Source: JAICWY01 sp964531205 (GTDB lineage: Bacteria; Vulcanimicrobiota; Vulcanimicrobiia; Vulcanimicrobiales; Vulcanimicrobiaceae). From it: a DNA stretch of 6,290 bases. Below are positions 1 through 5,521 of this stretch, piece after piece. Numbering within the stretch: position 1 is the first letter of the stretch; the number at the start of each line of letters is the position of its first letter. The stretch lies in the NCBI GenBank assembly GCA_964531205.1, contig CAZHGH010000133.1:1-6290 (forward strand), in the 5' to 3' direction. The notes under the pieces were generated by a model, which did no database searches, had not been told where the DNA came from, and saw nothing but the letters and a program-made list of their open reading frames with translations. Made by a program: the position numbers and the translations under genes.

Positions 1-58
1 GGCGACATAAAATAGTTTTTTTAAGAGTCGATAATCTAGATACGCAGCAGACACTTTA

Positions 59-67
59 TGTGATACT
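59..67 (+). promoter_or_regulatory. Possible extended -10 promoter of the small gene at 115
   Basis: The sequence TG-T-GATACT at 59-67 fits an extended -10 element (TGn followed by a TATAAT-like hexamer, 4 of 6 matches). It lies about 48 bases upstream of the chosen GTG start at 115. No convincing -35 hexamer sits 16-18 bases upstream. A second near-consensus hexamer, GATAAT at 30-35, is an alternative. The whole 1-84 stretch is AT-rich relative to the rest of the window, so chance matches are likely. Confidence 0.25.
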
Positions 68-101
68 GTTGCGTTTAAGTAACTGTGGCGGTTTTTGCCA
101 T

Positions 102-117
102 GGAGGAATTACGCGTG
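102..117 (+). promoter_or_regulatory. Shine-Dalgarno sequence that decides the GTG start at 115
   Basis: GGAGGA at 102-107 is a strong ribosome binding site with about 8 bases between GGAGG and the GTG at 115-117. Two upstream in-frame candidates, GTG at 85 and ATG at 100, have no comparable site, and the ATG at 100 overlaps the Shine-Dalgarno itself. I therefore prefer the start at 115, which gives a 91-residue product. Confidence 0.6.
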
Positions 118-390
118 GAGACTCCGCGGGATATCAATGCGGTTTTAAAACATTTGCTAAGTGAAGGCAAGGAAGCCGGAGCACCGTCTGTGTTAGCACC
201 AGAAGATGAAGCCTATCTCAATAAGCTGATTGCTGCTGTGCGCGCAGGCAAGCGAGCTGTGCTCATCGTCGAAGATTCGGACGACAAGCTGAAATATATG
301 TTCAGCAATGCGTCGCGAGCCGAAGCGGTGAGCATGTTGGGCAAGGTTATCGAGGCAACGGGCCGGCGTCTCGCCAACGGCGACGACTAA
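115..390 (+). CDS. Hypothetical 91-residue soluble protein
   Basis: I do not recognise this protein. With the GTG start at 115, favoured by GGAGGA 8 bases upstream, it is 91 residues starting METPRDINAV; starts at 85 or 100 would add 10 or 5 residues. It is charged and predicted mostly helical, with no signal peptide, membrane segment or cysteine. An N-terminal helical region is followed by an acidic linker (APEDEAYL), a short hydrophobic strand (RAVLIVED) and a C-terminal helix ending RRLANGDD. Codon use includes more A/T-ending codons (TTA, AAA, CCA, GAA) than the neighbouring genes, which may indicate a different origin. The stop codon overlaps that of the convergent serine hydrolase gene (shared CTAA at 387-390), so the two transcripts must run into each other unless a terminator lies inside a coding region. 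Calling it a gene rests on the ribosome binding site, the neat abutment and protein-like composition. Confidence 0.7.
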   Translation: METPRDINAVLKHLLSEGKEAGAPSVLAPEDEAYLNKLIAAVRAGKRAVLIVEDSDDKLKYMFSNASRAEAVSMLGKVIEATGRRLANGDD

Positions 391-1808
391 GGCGCGAAAA
401 GCAACCCGTCGATTTTGCCGTCCGGTGTAAGCGCAAATTCATAGCGCATGACACCTCGGGCAAATTTGGCATCGAAAACGTAAACCGTATCCCCTGAACG
501 CTGGAAGCTCTCGGTGGGCACCATCGATTGCAACGGCCCAAGCCCCTTGAGATCGGCTCGTATAACGACCTGGTCGGTTAGATATTGACTGAACTGGTTC
601 GTGAGCTGCGTTCGGTCGATGTCTAGCCGTTGTAAGCGGCCCAGCCATTCCGTCGCGCGCTGCATGATCACGTTCCCGAAATGCGCCGGCGGCAGGGGCG
701 CCACGACGTCAAGTATCCGGCTAGCCAGACGCTCCGGTGAAACGGTCGTCTGCGAATGCAGCGAGTCAGCGTTGCTCATCACGATCACGGCGACATGCTG
801 TTCGGGTAGAATCGAGTTCATCGTATGATACCCCGCGAGCTCGCCGTTGTGCCATAGATAGCGCTGACCGCCGCGCTGATCGATGACCCATCCCATGCCG
901 TACGCCAATCCGCCCGGAGCGCCGCTTGCGCTCCACATCGCGCGTACGGAATCGACATTGAGCACCAACGGCAAACCAACGTCCCACTTCGCGAGATCGG
1001 CGACATTCGATATGAGATCGCCGGCGCCGTAAAGCCAGCCCGGATCCCACGGCTTGACCGGTTTGAACCGGCCGTTGACGCGAGTATAGCCGACGGCGTG
1101 GTCGGAAGATATGCCTTGATCTCCGGCAAGGATGGTCGAGGTCATAATCAGCGGTTCAAAGATGCGTGTCTGTAAAAACACCGAGAGCGGCTCACCACTC
1201 ACGCGCGCAGCGATAAGGCCCGCAATCATATAATTCAAGTTGTTGTATTGAAACTGGGCGCCAGGTGCGGAAACGGGCTTCATCCGATCGACGGCCTTGA
1301 TGAGATCGTCGAGTTTAGTCGGCTTTACCGGATCGTGGTTTACGCCCGGCGCTTGCGTGTAATCCGGTAATCCGGACGTCTGCTGCAACAGCTGTGCAAC
1401 GGTGACGTCTTTGGCGATGGTGAGTTCGGGGACGTACTTGCCAACTTTATCGCTCAGCGCAAGTTTCTTGTCTTGAACGAGCAGCAGAATCGCTGCCGCG
1501 GTAAACTGCTTGCTGACGGATCCCGCATAAAATTGCGTCGTCGCGGTGACGCGCCGGTGCTTCGAGACGTCGGAAAAACCGAAGCCGCGCGAATACACCA
1601 GCAGGCCGTCCTCAACGACGCCCACGGCAAGGCCTGGAGTGCTGCCCGAGTGTAACTCGGCGAGCGCGATTGCGTCGATTGCGTGCGCCGTCGATGCGTT
1701 AAACGGCACGGGCGTCGGAATCGCTTGCGGCGGCGGCGAACTTTGTGCCGCCGCGCCAATTGGCAGCAACGCAAAAGCTAAGGCAATGCAAACAGCGCTG
1801 AGTCGCAT
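387..1808 (-). CDS. Exported beta-lactamase-family (class C/PBP-like) serine hydrolase
   Basis: This is a 473-residue serine hydrolase of the beta-lactamase/DD-peptidase superfamily (Pfam PF00144 type). Residues 1-21 form a Sec signal peptide ending in an AAA-Q type site, so the enzyme acts outside the cytoplasmic membrane. The three family motifs are visible: SxxK as S97-V-S-K100 (nucleophile and general base), the YxN motif as Y188-N-N190, and an HxG motif H320-N-G322 in place of KTG. A GAGDLISNVADLAKWD segment near 261-276 is also characteristic. From about residue 380 an extra domain follows, with pattern TEW-x-GRL and a final GDTVYVFDAKF...DGKIDGLLF; it resembles the NTF2-like tails found on some of these hydrolases. 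The substrate cannot be read: D-Ala peptides of peptidoglycan, esters and beta-lactams are all possible. It lies about 50 bases downstream of the anti-sigma gene on the same strand and is probably co-transcribed with it, suggesting an envelope-stress role. No strong Shine-Dalgarno precedes the ATG at 1808, but no in-frame start lies just upstream. Confidence 0.9.
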   Translation of the reverse strand: MRLSAVCIALAFALLPIGAAAQSSPPPQAIPTPVPFNASTAHAIDAIALAELHSGSTPGLAVGVVEDGLLVYSRGFGFSDVSKHRRVTATTQFYAGSVSKQFTAAAILLLVQDKKLALSDKVGKYVPELTIAKDVTVAQLLQQTSGLPDYTQAPGVNHDPVKPTKLDDLIKAVDRMKPVSAPGAQFQYNNLNYMIAGLIAARVSGEPLSVFLQTRIFEPLIMTSTILAGDQGISSDHAVGYTRVNGRFKPVKPWDPGWLYGAGDLISNVADLAKWDVGLPLVLNVDSVRAMWSASGAPGGLAYGMGWVIDQRGGQRYLWHNGELAGYHTMNSILPEQHVAVIVMSNADSLHSQTTVSPERLASRILDVVAPLPPAHFGNVIMQRATEWLGRLQRLDIDRTQLTNQFSQYLTDQVVIRADLKGLGPLQSMVPTESFQRSGDTVYVFDAKFARGVMRYEFALTPDGKIDGLLFAP

Positions 1809-1859
1809 AGTGTTCGCACTTCGCGTGGTTGATGACGGGAGCCTCCGGCTGCTTGTTGG

Positions 1860-2516
1860 TTAATACACCAGATGCGCAGCCGCGACCACGGTTTTGCCTT
1901 GCAGCAACGCGAGTTCTTCCATTTTGTGATTGACCGGCAAATAGAGCGTTCCGGCCTCGCCGTGCATTGCCACGCGGCCCAGCATCTCCATGTGATGGTC
2001 GTGCACGTACGCCACTTGCATGCCCGGCCGCGGATGCATCACGACGACGTAATACCAATCGCCGCGCGGGCCGTAGAGGACTTTCGCGTCCATCGGCTGG
2101 TTTTGCGGCGAGATGAAGACCGCACGATTGAACGACGGCGCGCTTGCAATGCGAGCGAGCGCATGCTCATCCTGAAGCATCGCCTGTGAGACCGTGCGCG
2201 TCCGATCCACGGCTACCCACGTAGGAATGAACGCGATCGCGAGTGCGGCGGCAAACGCGAGACCGGCCAATCCCCATTGAAAACGGACGCGCGCCCCTGC
2301 CGGTGCCATCGATCGATGCAAGCGCGCCGCAAGAAAAGATGACGGCTCGTACTGCGGTTGTCCACCCGCGACCTCGGCAATTGCTAATTCCGCTTCATGC
2401 AATCGCTCCGCGCAAATTTCGCAGGTCGCAGCATGCGCTTCGACATGCGCGCGATCCGCCTCGTCGAGCGAGCCGAGCGCGTAGAGTTCAGCGAGTTCGT
2501 CGATGTGATCGATCAT
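1860..2516 (-). CDS. Membrane anti-sigma factor with zinc-finger (ZAS/RskA-like) domain
   Basis: The 218-residue protein has the layout of a single-pass ECF anti-sigma factor. The cytoplasmic N-terminal part (1-50) carries the ZAS signature HxxxCxxC at H28, C32 and C35 after a conserved-looking helix ELAELYALGSLDEADR; this part clamps the sigma factor. A single hydrophobic helix at about 81-103 spans the membrane. The remaining ~115 residues lie outside and resemble the RskA C-terminal domain, including a segment AKVLYGPRGDWYYVVVM. Unusually, that outer domain is rich in histidine and methionine (H161, H172, H174, H175, M176, M178, M184, H185, H197, M199). The start ATG overlaps the sigma-factor stop as ATGA, and AGGA 8 bases upstream, inside the sigma gene, provides a ribosome binding site. 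The overlap points to translational coupling and balanced sigma/anti-sigma amounts. The sigma partner and the topology are inferred from context and family. Confidence 0.88.
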   Translation of the reverse strand: MIDHIDELAELYALGSLDEADRAHVEAHAATCEICAERLHEAELAIAEVAGGQPQYEPSSFLAARLHRSMAPAGARVRFQWGLAGLAFAAALAIAFIPTWVAVDRTRTVSQAMLQDEHALARIASAPSFNRAVFISPQNQPMDAKVLYGPRGDWYYVVVMHPRPGMQVAYVHDHHMEMLGRVAMHGEAGTLYLPVNHKMEELALLQGKTVVAAAHLVY

Positions 2517-3076
2517 GTGCGAATTCCTGAAAGCGCGGCGCCGAGTTTGCGAAGTCCAAGCGAAATGCGGCTTTTTATCGTCCCGAGCGGCTGGTCGAGG
2601 GCTTTGGCGATCTCCACGTGTGTTTTGCCGCCGAAATATGCGAGCGTTACCGCCTTACGCTGATCTTCGGGGAGCTGCGCGAGCGCTTCGCGCACCCTTG
2701 TCTGTTCTACGAAATCGTCGATCTCAATCTCTTCGGTTGCTTCGGCTTCATGGCCGATGCGCTCAGAAAGCCGCGCGCGCCGTGCTGCGGAGCGTTGCCG
2801 TGATATTGCATCGTTGCGAATGCACACGACCAGAAACCCGCGCACGGATCCGCGCTCGACGGCAAAGGCTTGCGGATTCTTCCAAATGCGCACGAGCACG
2901 TCATGTACGCAGTCCTCGGCGTCTTCGGCACTGTGAAGAACGTTGAGCGCTACCGAAAAAAGCAACGACCCGTAGCGCCGGTAGGCTTCGTCAAATGCCC
3001 ATCGTTCGCGTCGGGCAAATGCCTGCGCCAACGTCGCTTCCTCAGGTCCCTGGAGGGACGTAGCGGCCCTCGCCAT
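2513..3076 (-). CDS. ECF-type RNA polymerase sigma factor (sigma-70 family)
   Basis: This 187-residue protein directs RNA polymerase to a specific promoter set. Region 2 spans about residues 28-97 (FDEAYRRYGSLLFSVALNVL, then the acidic DAEDCVHDVLVRIWK stretch that binds core polymerase and the -10 element). A variable acidic linker follows (about 108-125), then region 4 at about 130-183 (LPEDQRKAVTLAYFGGKTH, then EIAKALDQPLGTIKSRI), whose helix-turn-helix reads the -35 element. There is no region 1.1 or 3, so it is an ECF factor, and its length is typical. The SigK-like character is suggested by the downstream RskA-like anti-sigma gene, which it overlaps by 4 bases. The ATG at 3076 has no good Shine-Dalgarno. 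An in-frame TTG at codon 16, preceded by GAGGAAGCGACG, is an alternative that would shorten the protein without touching region 2. It may autoregulate from the divergent intergenic region. Confidence 0.92.
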   Translation of the reverse strand: MARAATSLQGPEEATLAQAFARRERWAFDEAYRRYGSLLFSVALNVLHSAEDAEDCVHDVLVRIWKNPQAFAVERGSVRGFLVVCIRNDAISRQRSAARRARLSERIGHEAEATEEIEIDDFVEQTRVREALAQLPEDQRKAVTLAYFGGKTHVEIAKALDQPLGTIKSRISLGLRKLGAALSGIRT

Positions 3077-3122
3077 GCTTGCCGACTTCGATCACGCACG
3101 ATGTACGCCTGCGCGGCGCCTC

Positions 3123-3141
3123 GGGATGATATACTCATCTC
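3123..3141. repeat. Near-palindrome over the -10 element (possible operator)
   Basis: GATGA at 3125-3129 and TCATC at 3135-3139 form an inverted repeat around a TATAC spacer. The outer G/C pair at 3123/3141 also matches, with one mismatch between. The palindrome overlaps the -10 hexamer of the gene at 3154 and lies 49-65 bases upstream of the sigma-factor start on the other strand. A dimeric regulator bound here could control the promoter; no such regulator is encoded in the window. A short repeat of this size can arise by chance. Confidence 0.3.
3127..3135 (+). promoter_or_regulatory. Extended -10 promoter for the DUF1992-like gene
   Basis: TG-A-TATACT at 3127-3135 matches the extended -10 consensus (TGn plus 5 of 6 of TATAAT). 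It sits 18 bases before the ATG at 3154, so transcription would start near 3142, giving a leader of roughly a dozen bases that still includes the AAAGGTG ribosome binding site. The expected -35 position (about 3107-3112) reads CCTGCG, a poor match, as is common for extended -10 promoters. Confidence 0.5.
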
Positions 3142-3153
3142 CAAAGGTGCTCT

Positions 3154-3336
3154 ATGGACATTGTCGAGCTCGTTGCACTGCATAAAATCCAAGCCGCCAT
3201 CGAAGAAGGGCAGTTCGATAACCTGCCCGCGCGCGGAGAGATCGATTGTTCCGTGCGAGGCGAAGCGTTTTTGATCTGGTGGTTTCGCGCGCACTTCATT
3301 GCGGCGGCGGAGAACCTGAACAAGGGCGGCGATTAA
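3154..3336 (+). CDS. Small protein with DUF1992 (YhdN/DnaJC28-type) motif
   Basis: This 60-residue protein contains an N-terminal segment, HKIQAAIEEGQFDNLPARGE, that fits the core of the DUF1992 domain. In E. coli YhdN and the conserved domain of DnaJ homologue C28 that core reads roughly A-x-x-KGEFDNLPG-x-G-x-P. Here the usual second Gly is Ala and the Pro-Leu after it is lost. The domain normally has about 70 residues followed by more sequence, whereas this protein ends after an aromatic segment (FLIWWFRAHF) and a short tail, so it is a minimal or degenerate version. The molecular role of DUF1992 is not established. The ATG at 3154 has AAAGGTG 4 bases upstream and an extended -10 promoter, so expression is plausible. 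It is divergent from the ECF sigma gene and its stop codon overlaps that of the convergent phosphatase gene (shared TTAA). Confidence 0.75.
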   Translation: MDIVELVALHKIQAAIEEGQFDNLPARGEIDCSVRGEAFLIWWFRAHFIAAAENLNKGGD

Positions 3337-4994
3337 AGCAATCGCATGACCAGCACGGCGACGTCGTCGCGCTGTTTTCCGTCGAGAACGGCGTCGATGA
3401 TCGCTTGCGCCGGTTGTTCACCTTCCAAGAAGAACCGGTCGCGAACCGCGTTTTGCAATCGCTGCAGCGCTTCCAAAGCGTCGCGCGCATATTCGACCAA
3501 GCCGTCGGTGTAGAATACGACCGCGGCGCCTCGCGGCAAGATGATATTGTGTTCTTTCACCAGCGAGGTATCAAAGACTTCACCTAACGGTACACCGCTT
3601 CCGGGCAATTCGGTAAGCGTGCCGTTTTCATCGACGAGCAGCGGCTCGGGATGGCCGGCGATGCTGTATGAGAATTCGCGAGTTTTCGTATCGTAAACGC
3701 CGAAAAGTGCGGTAATCATTTGCGAGCGCTGCTCGAGCTTTACCAGCGTGTCTGCGCTCGCGAGGACGTTGCGCGGACTGCGTCCGTCGATGGCGGCGGC
3801 GCGGATCGCTTGACGCACGATGCCCATCGTAACGGCCGCGTCCACGCCGTGTCCGGCGACATCGCCCATCGAGATCGCGATACGCGTATCGTCGAGCGCA
3901 AACGCATCATACCAATCGCCGCCCACCGCTTCGCCTTGCGCGGAAGCGGCTGAAGCGTATGCGGAATCGAAGCGCACGCGTTCCATCTGTGGCAGCTTCG
4001 CAGGGAGCAACGCGCGCTGCAACGTGCTGGCGACACGATGCTCGCGTGCGAACGACTGCGCGTTGTCGAGCGCGATGGCGCCGCGCCGGCCGAGCTCAAG
4101 CGCGGTTGCGACATCGAAATCCGTGTACAAACGCGTCGGGTCGTCGGAAGCGATCCCGAGTACGCCCAACACGCGATTGCGTATGCGAAGCGGCACCATG
4201 AGTCCACAAGAATATCCGACGCGGCGGTAGACGTCGCGGTACTTCGCGTCAGGAATGACGTATTCGACCGCTTTTTCATCGACGTGCGCCAGCAACTGCG
4301 GCTTGAGGTTTGCGAAAACCGCCGGCGGCCCGAGCTCGGCGCTGTCGTTGTAGATGTGATGATTGACGAGTTGCTCGAGGAGATGTTCGTCGTCGGAATC
4401 CTGATGAGCGACGACGGCCACGCGCAACCGTCCGCTCGGATCCGGAATATCGATTTGACACCACGTGCAGAGCGACGCAACCGCAAGCCGCGCGATGCGA
4501 TCGAGCGTGCTCGCCACGTCGAGCGTTGATCCCAGCACGTCGCTGGCGAGCGCGAAAAACGCTTGCTGCGCTTCCGCCCGCTTTTGTTTGTCGATGTCGG
4601 TGGCGGTACCGATCCAACTTGCGATAGCGCCGCTTTCGTCGCGTACGGGGATTGAACGAAAAAGGAACCACCGGTATTTTCCGTCGCGTCCGCGATACCG
4701 GCATTCACCCTCGTACGGCTCTCCGGTTCGCAGAGTTCGTTCGCGCTCCGATTCCAAGCGTTTGAGATCGTCCGGATGCACGACGCGCTCCCACCCGAAG
4801 CCCTCATTTTCTTCTTCACTGAGGCCCGTATAATCGAGCCATCGTTTATTGGAATAGATCGCGCTTCCGTCTGCGGAGTCCAGCCACACGAATTCAGGAA
4901 TCGCTTCCGTTATGAGGCGGTAGCGCCGTTCCGATTCTGCAAGCGCCTGCATCGCCTGCTGCGCCCGCTCCTCGGCTTCTCCGCCGTGCCTCAT
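3333..4994 (-). CDS. PAS-GAF-PP2C (SpoIIE/RsbU-type) serine phosphatase
   Basis: The 553-residue cytoplasmic protein is a sensor phosphatase. A charged helix (1-22) leads into a PAS domain at about 21-138, with SERRYRLITEAIPEFVWL, HPDDLKR and the PAC-like ending WIGTATDIDKQKRAE. A GAF domain spans about 145-312 (GLMVPLRIRNRVLGVLGIAS) and a SpoIIE/PP2C catalytic domain about 335-553. Metal-binding motifs are intact: VGGDWYD (D360), GDVAGHG (D378), FYTDGLVE (D497) and RDDVAVLV (D543, D544). Relatives dephosphorylate STAS-domain anti-anti-sigma proteins in partner-switching pathways, or act on other Ser/Thr phosphoproteins. No STAS protein or HATPase kinase is encoded nearby, so the target is unknown and regulation of the ECF sigma factor next door is not implied. 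No membrane segment is present. The ATG at 4994 is the first in-frame start after an upstream TGA, but its ribosome binding site is weak; translation may depend on an overlapping upstream ORF. Its 3' end overlaps the convergent small gene by four bases. Confidence 0.93.
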   Translation of the reverse strand: MRHGGEAEERAQQAMQALAESERRYRLITEAIPEFVWLDSADGSAIYSNKRWLDYTGLSEEENEGFGWERVVHPDDLKRLESERERTLRTGEPYEGECRYRGRDGKYRWFLFRSIPVRDESGAIASWIGTATDIDKQKRAEAQQAFFALASDVLGSTLDVASTLDRIARLAVASLCTWCQIDIPDPSGRLRVAVVAHQDSDDEHLLEQLVNHHIYNDSAELGPPAVFANLKPQLLAHVDEKAVEYVIPDAKYRDVYRRVGYSCGLMVPLRIRNRVLGVLGIASDDPTRLYTDFDVATALELGRRGAIALDNAQSFAREHRVASTLQRALLPAKLPQMERVRFDSAYASAASAQGEAVGGDWYDAFALDDTRIAISMGDVAGHGVDAAVTMGIVRQAIRAAAIDGRSPRNVLASADTLVKLEQRSQMITALFGVYDTKTREFSYSIAGHPEPLLVDENGTLTELPGSGVPLGEVFDTSLVKEHNIILPRGAAVVFYTDGLVEYARDALEALQRLQNAVRDRFFLEGEQPAQAIIDAVLDGKQRDDVAVLVMRLL

Positions 4995-5059
4995 GCCGGC
5001 AACCGTTCTGGAACAGCTAATAGCCCGAGGACATAAGTCTCGAACGAACCCGTCTGCAT
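4991..5059 (-). CDS. Possible 22-codon upstream ORF coupled to the phosphatase gene
   Basis: An ATG at 5059 opens a 22-codon frame (MQTGSFETYVLGLLAVPERL, then PA) whose TGA overlaps the phosphatase ATG as ATGA. An AAGAG sequence about 6-10 bases upstream of its ATG is a modest ribosome binding site, arguably better than anything before the phosphatase start itself. It could be a leader peptide that couples translation of the phosphatase. No database relative is known to me, and an ORF this short is expected by chance, so this is a tentative call. Confidence 0.25.
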   Translation of the reverse strand: MQTGSFETYVLGLLAVPERLPA

Positions 5060-5088
5060 CGGACTCTTTTTCTTCGTCGTACCGCGCA

Positions 5089-5115
5089 AAAAGCCCGGCG
5101 GTGCACCGGGCTTTT
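5089..5115 (-). terminator. Rho-independent terminator of the small secreted protein gene
   Basis: The inverted repeat AAAAGCCCGG (5089-5098) and CCGGGCTTTT (5106-5115) gives a stable 10-bp stem with a 7-base loop. Read on the minus strand it is followed by a T5 run and begins 26 bases after the stop codon of the gene ending at 5142. It therefore separates that gene from the downstream phosphatase, which must use its own promoter in 4995-5088 or depend on readthrough. Confidence 0.85.
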
Positions 5116-5141
5116 CACATTCCTGGAACAACCTTAACTGG

Positions 5142-5417
5142 TTATTGAACCGCCAGGACGGGGACTTTCCCCTTGACGATGGAGACCTTGATCGTGTCGC
5201 TGGCCTTCACCTTGCTGAACGATGCGCCACCCGTTGCCAAGAGAACGGTTTCGATGCCGTTGTTCATCATCACGGTGGCGTGCTGCGCGTCCTCGACCTT
5301 CTCCACCTTTACGACGTACGTGCCGTCGGGGATCAACGTCGCGTCAACCGTAGCGGCCGTCGCGATTGCGGGTGCGAGAGTCCAGAGCAGGCCTAAGAGT
5401 ACGCTGCGTTTGTTCAT
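5142..5417 (-). CDS. Small secreted protein of unknown function
   Basis: The 91-residue product has a clear Sec signal peptide: basic MNKR, a hydrophobic core SVLLGLLWTLAPAI and a small-residue site ATAA, with cleavage probably near residues 21-22. The mature part, about 70 residues, contains no cysteine, membrane segment or recognisable domain. It alternates strand-like stretches (TYVVKVEKV, HATVMMNNGIETVLLAT, DTIKVSIVKGKVPVLAVQ) and is probably a small all-beta domain, periplasmic or secreted. I cannot assign a function. No Shine-Dalgarno is visible before the ATG at 5417; a -10-like TACACT on the minus strand at 5431-5426 would start transcription within a few bases of the ATG, so the mRNA may be leaderless. 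It is transcribed alone, with a terminator at 5089-5115, and lies divergently from the tautomerase-like gene with a 104-base shared upstream region. Confidence 0.85.
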   Translation of the reverse strand: MNKRSVLLGLLWTLAPAIATAATVDATLIPDGTYVVKVEKVEDAQHATVMMNNGIETVLLATGGASFSKVKASDTIKVSIVKGKVPVLAVQ

Positions 5418-5521
5418 ATTTAGCGAGTGTATCGTCTCGATATGTGGGGCTTTACGACGAAAGGGGTACTTGTCTAGCCGGACGGGTAAGAGCTTCGTAA
5501 AGACTTGGGTAGAGTAGGCGC

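Noticed and set aside
85..114. GTG at 85 or ATG at 100 as start of the first gene
   Set aside because: Neither has a Shine-Dalgarno, while GGAGGA is ideally placed for the GTG at 115. They remain possible and do not change the frame.
1815..1859. GGAGGCTCC-like motif in the gap before the hydrolase as its ribosome binding site or as a terminator
   Set aside because: It is more than 30 bases from the ATG at 1808, too far for a ribosome binding site, and the stem is too short with no T run.
1699..2058. A 119-codon minus-strand frame bridging the anti-sigma and hydrolase genes
   Set aside because: Both real genes are intact in their own frames, so no frameshift or fusion needs explaining; the bridge is incidental.
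2870..3274. A 134-codon plus-strand open frame spanning the sigma gene start and the DUF1992-like gene
   Set aside because: It overlaps two well-supported genes in other frames and has low-complexity basic composition.
4038..4529. A 163-codon plus-strand open frame antisense to the GAF-encoding part of the phosphatase
   Set aside because: Arg/Val-rich translation without recognisable motifs and no good ribosome binding site; explained as the antisense shadow of the real codons.
3740..4819. A 359-codon open frame on the minus strand inside the phosphatase gene
   Set aside because: It lies in a different frame of a gene whose intact domains and motifs are clear; its translation is Arg/Ser-rich with no domain, as expected of a shadow frame in GC-rich DNA.
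5128..5153. GGTT-ATTG-AACC at the stop of the secreted-protein gene as a terminator hairpin
   Set aside because: The stem has only four base pairs and no T run; the strong hairpin at 5089-5115 explains termination.
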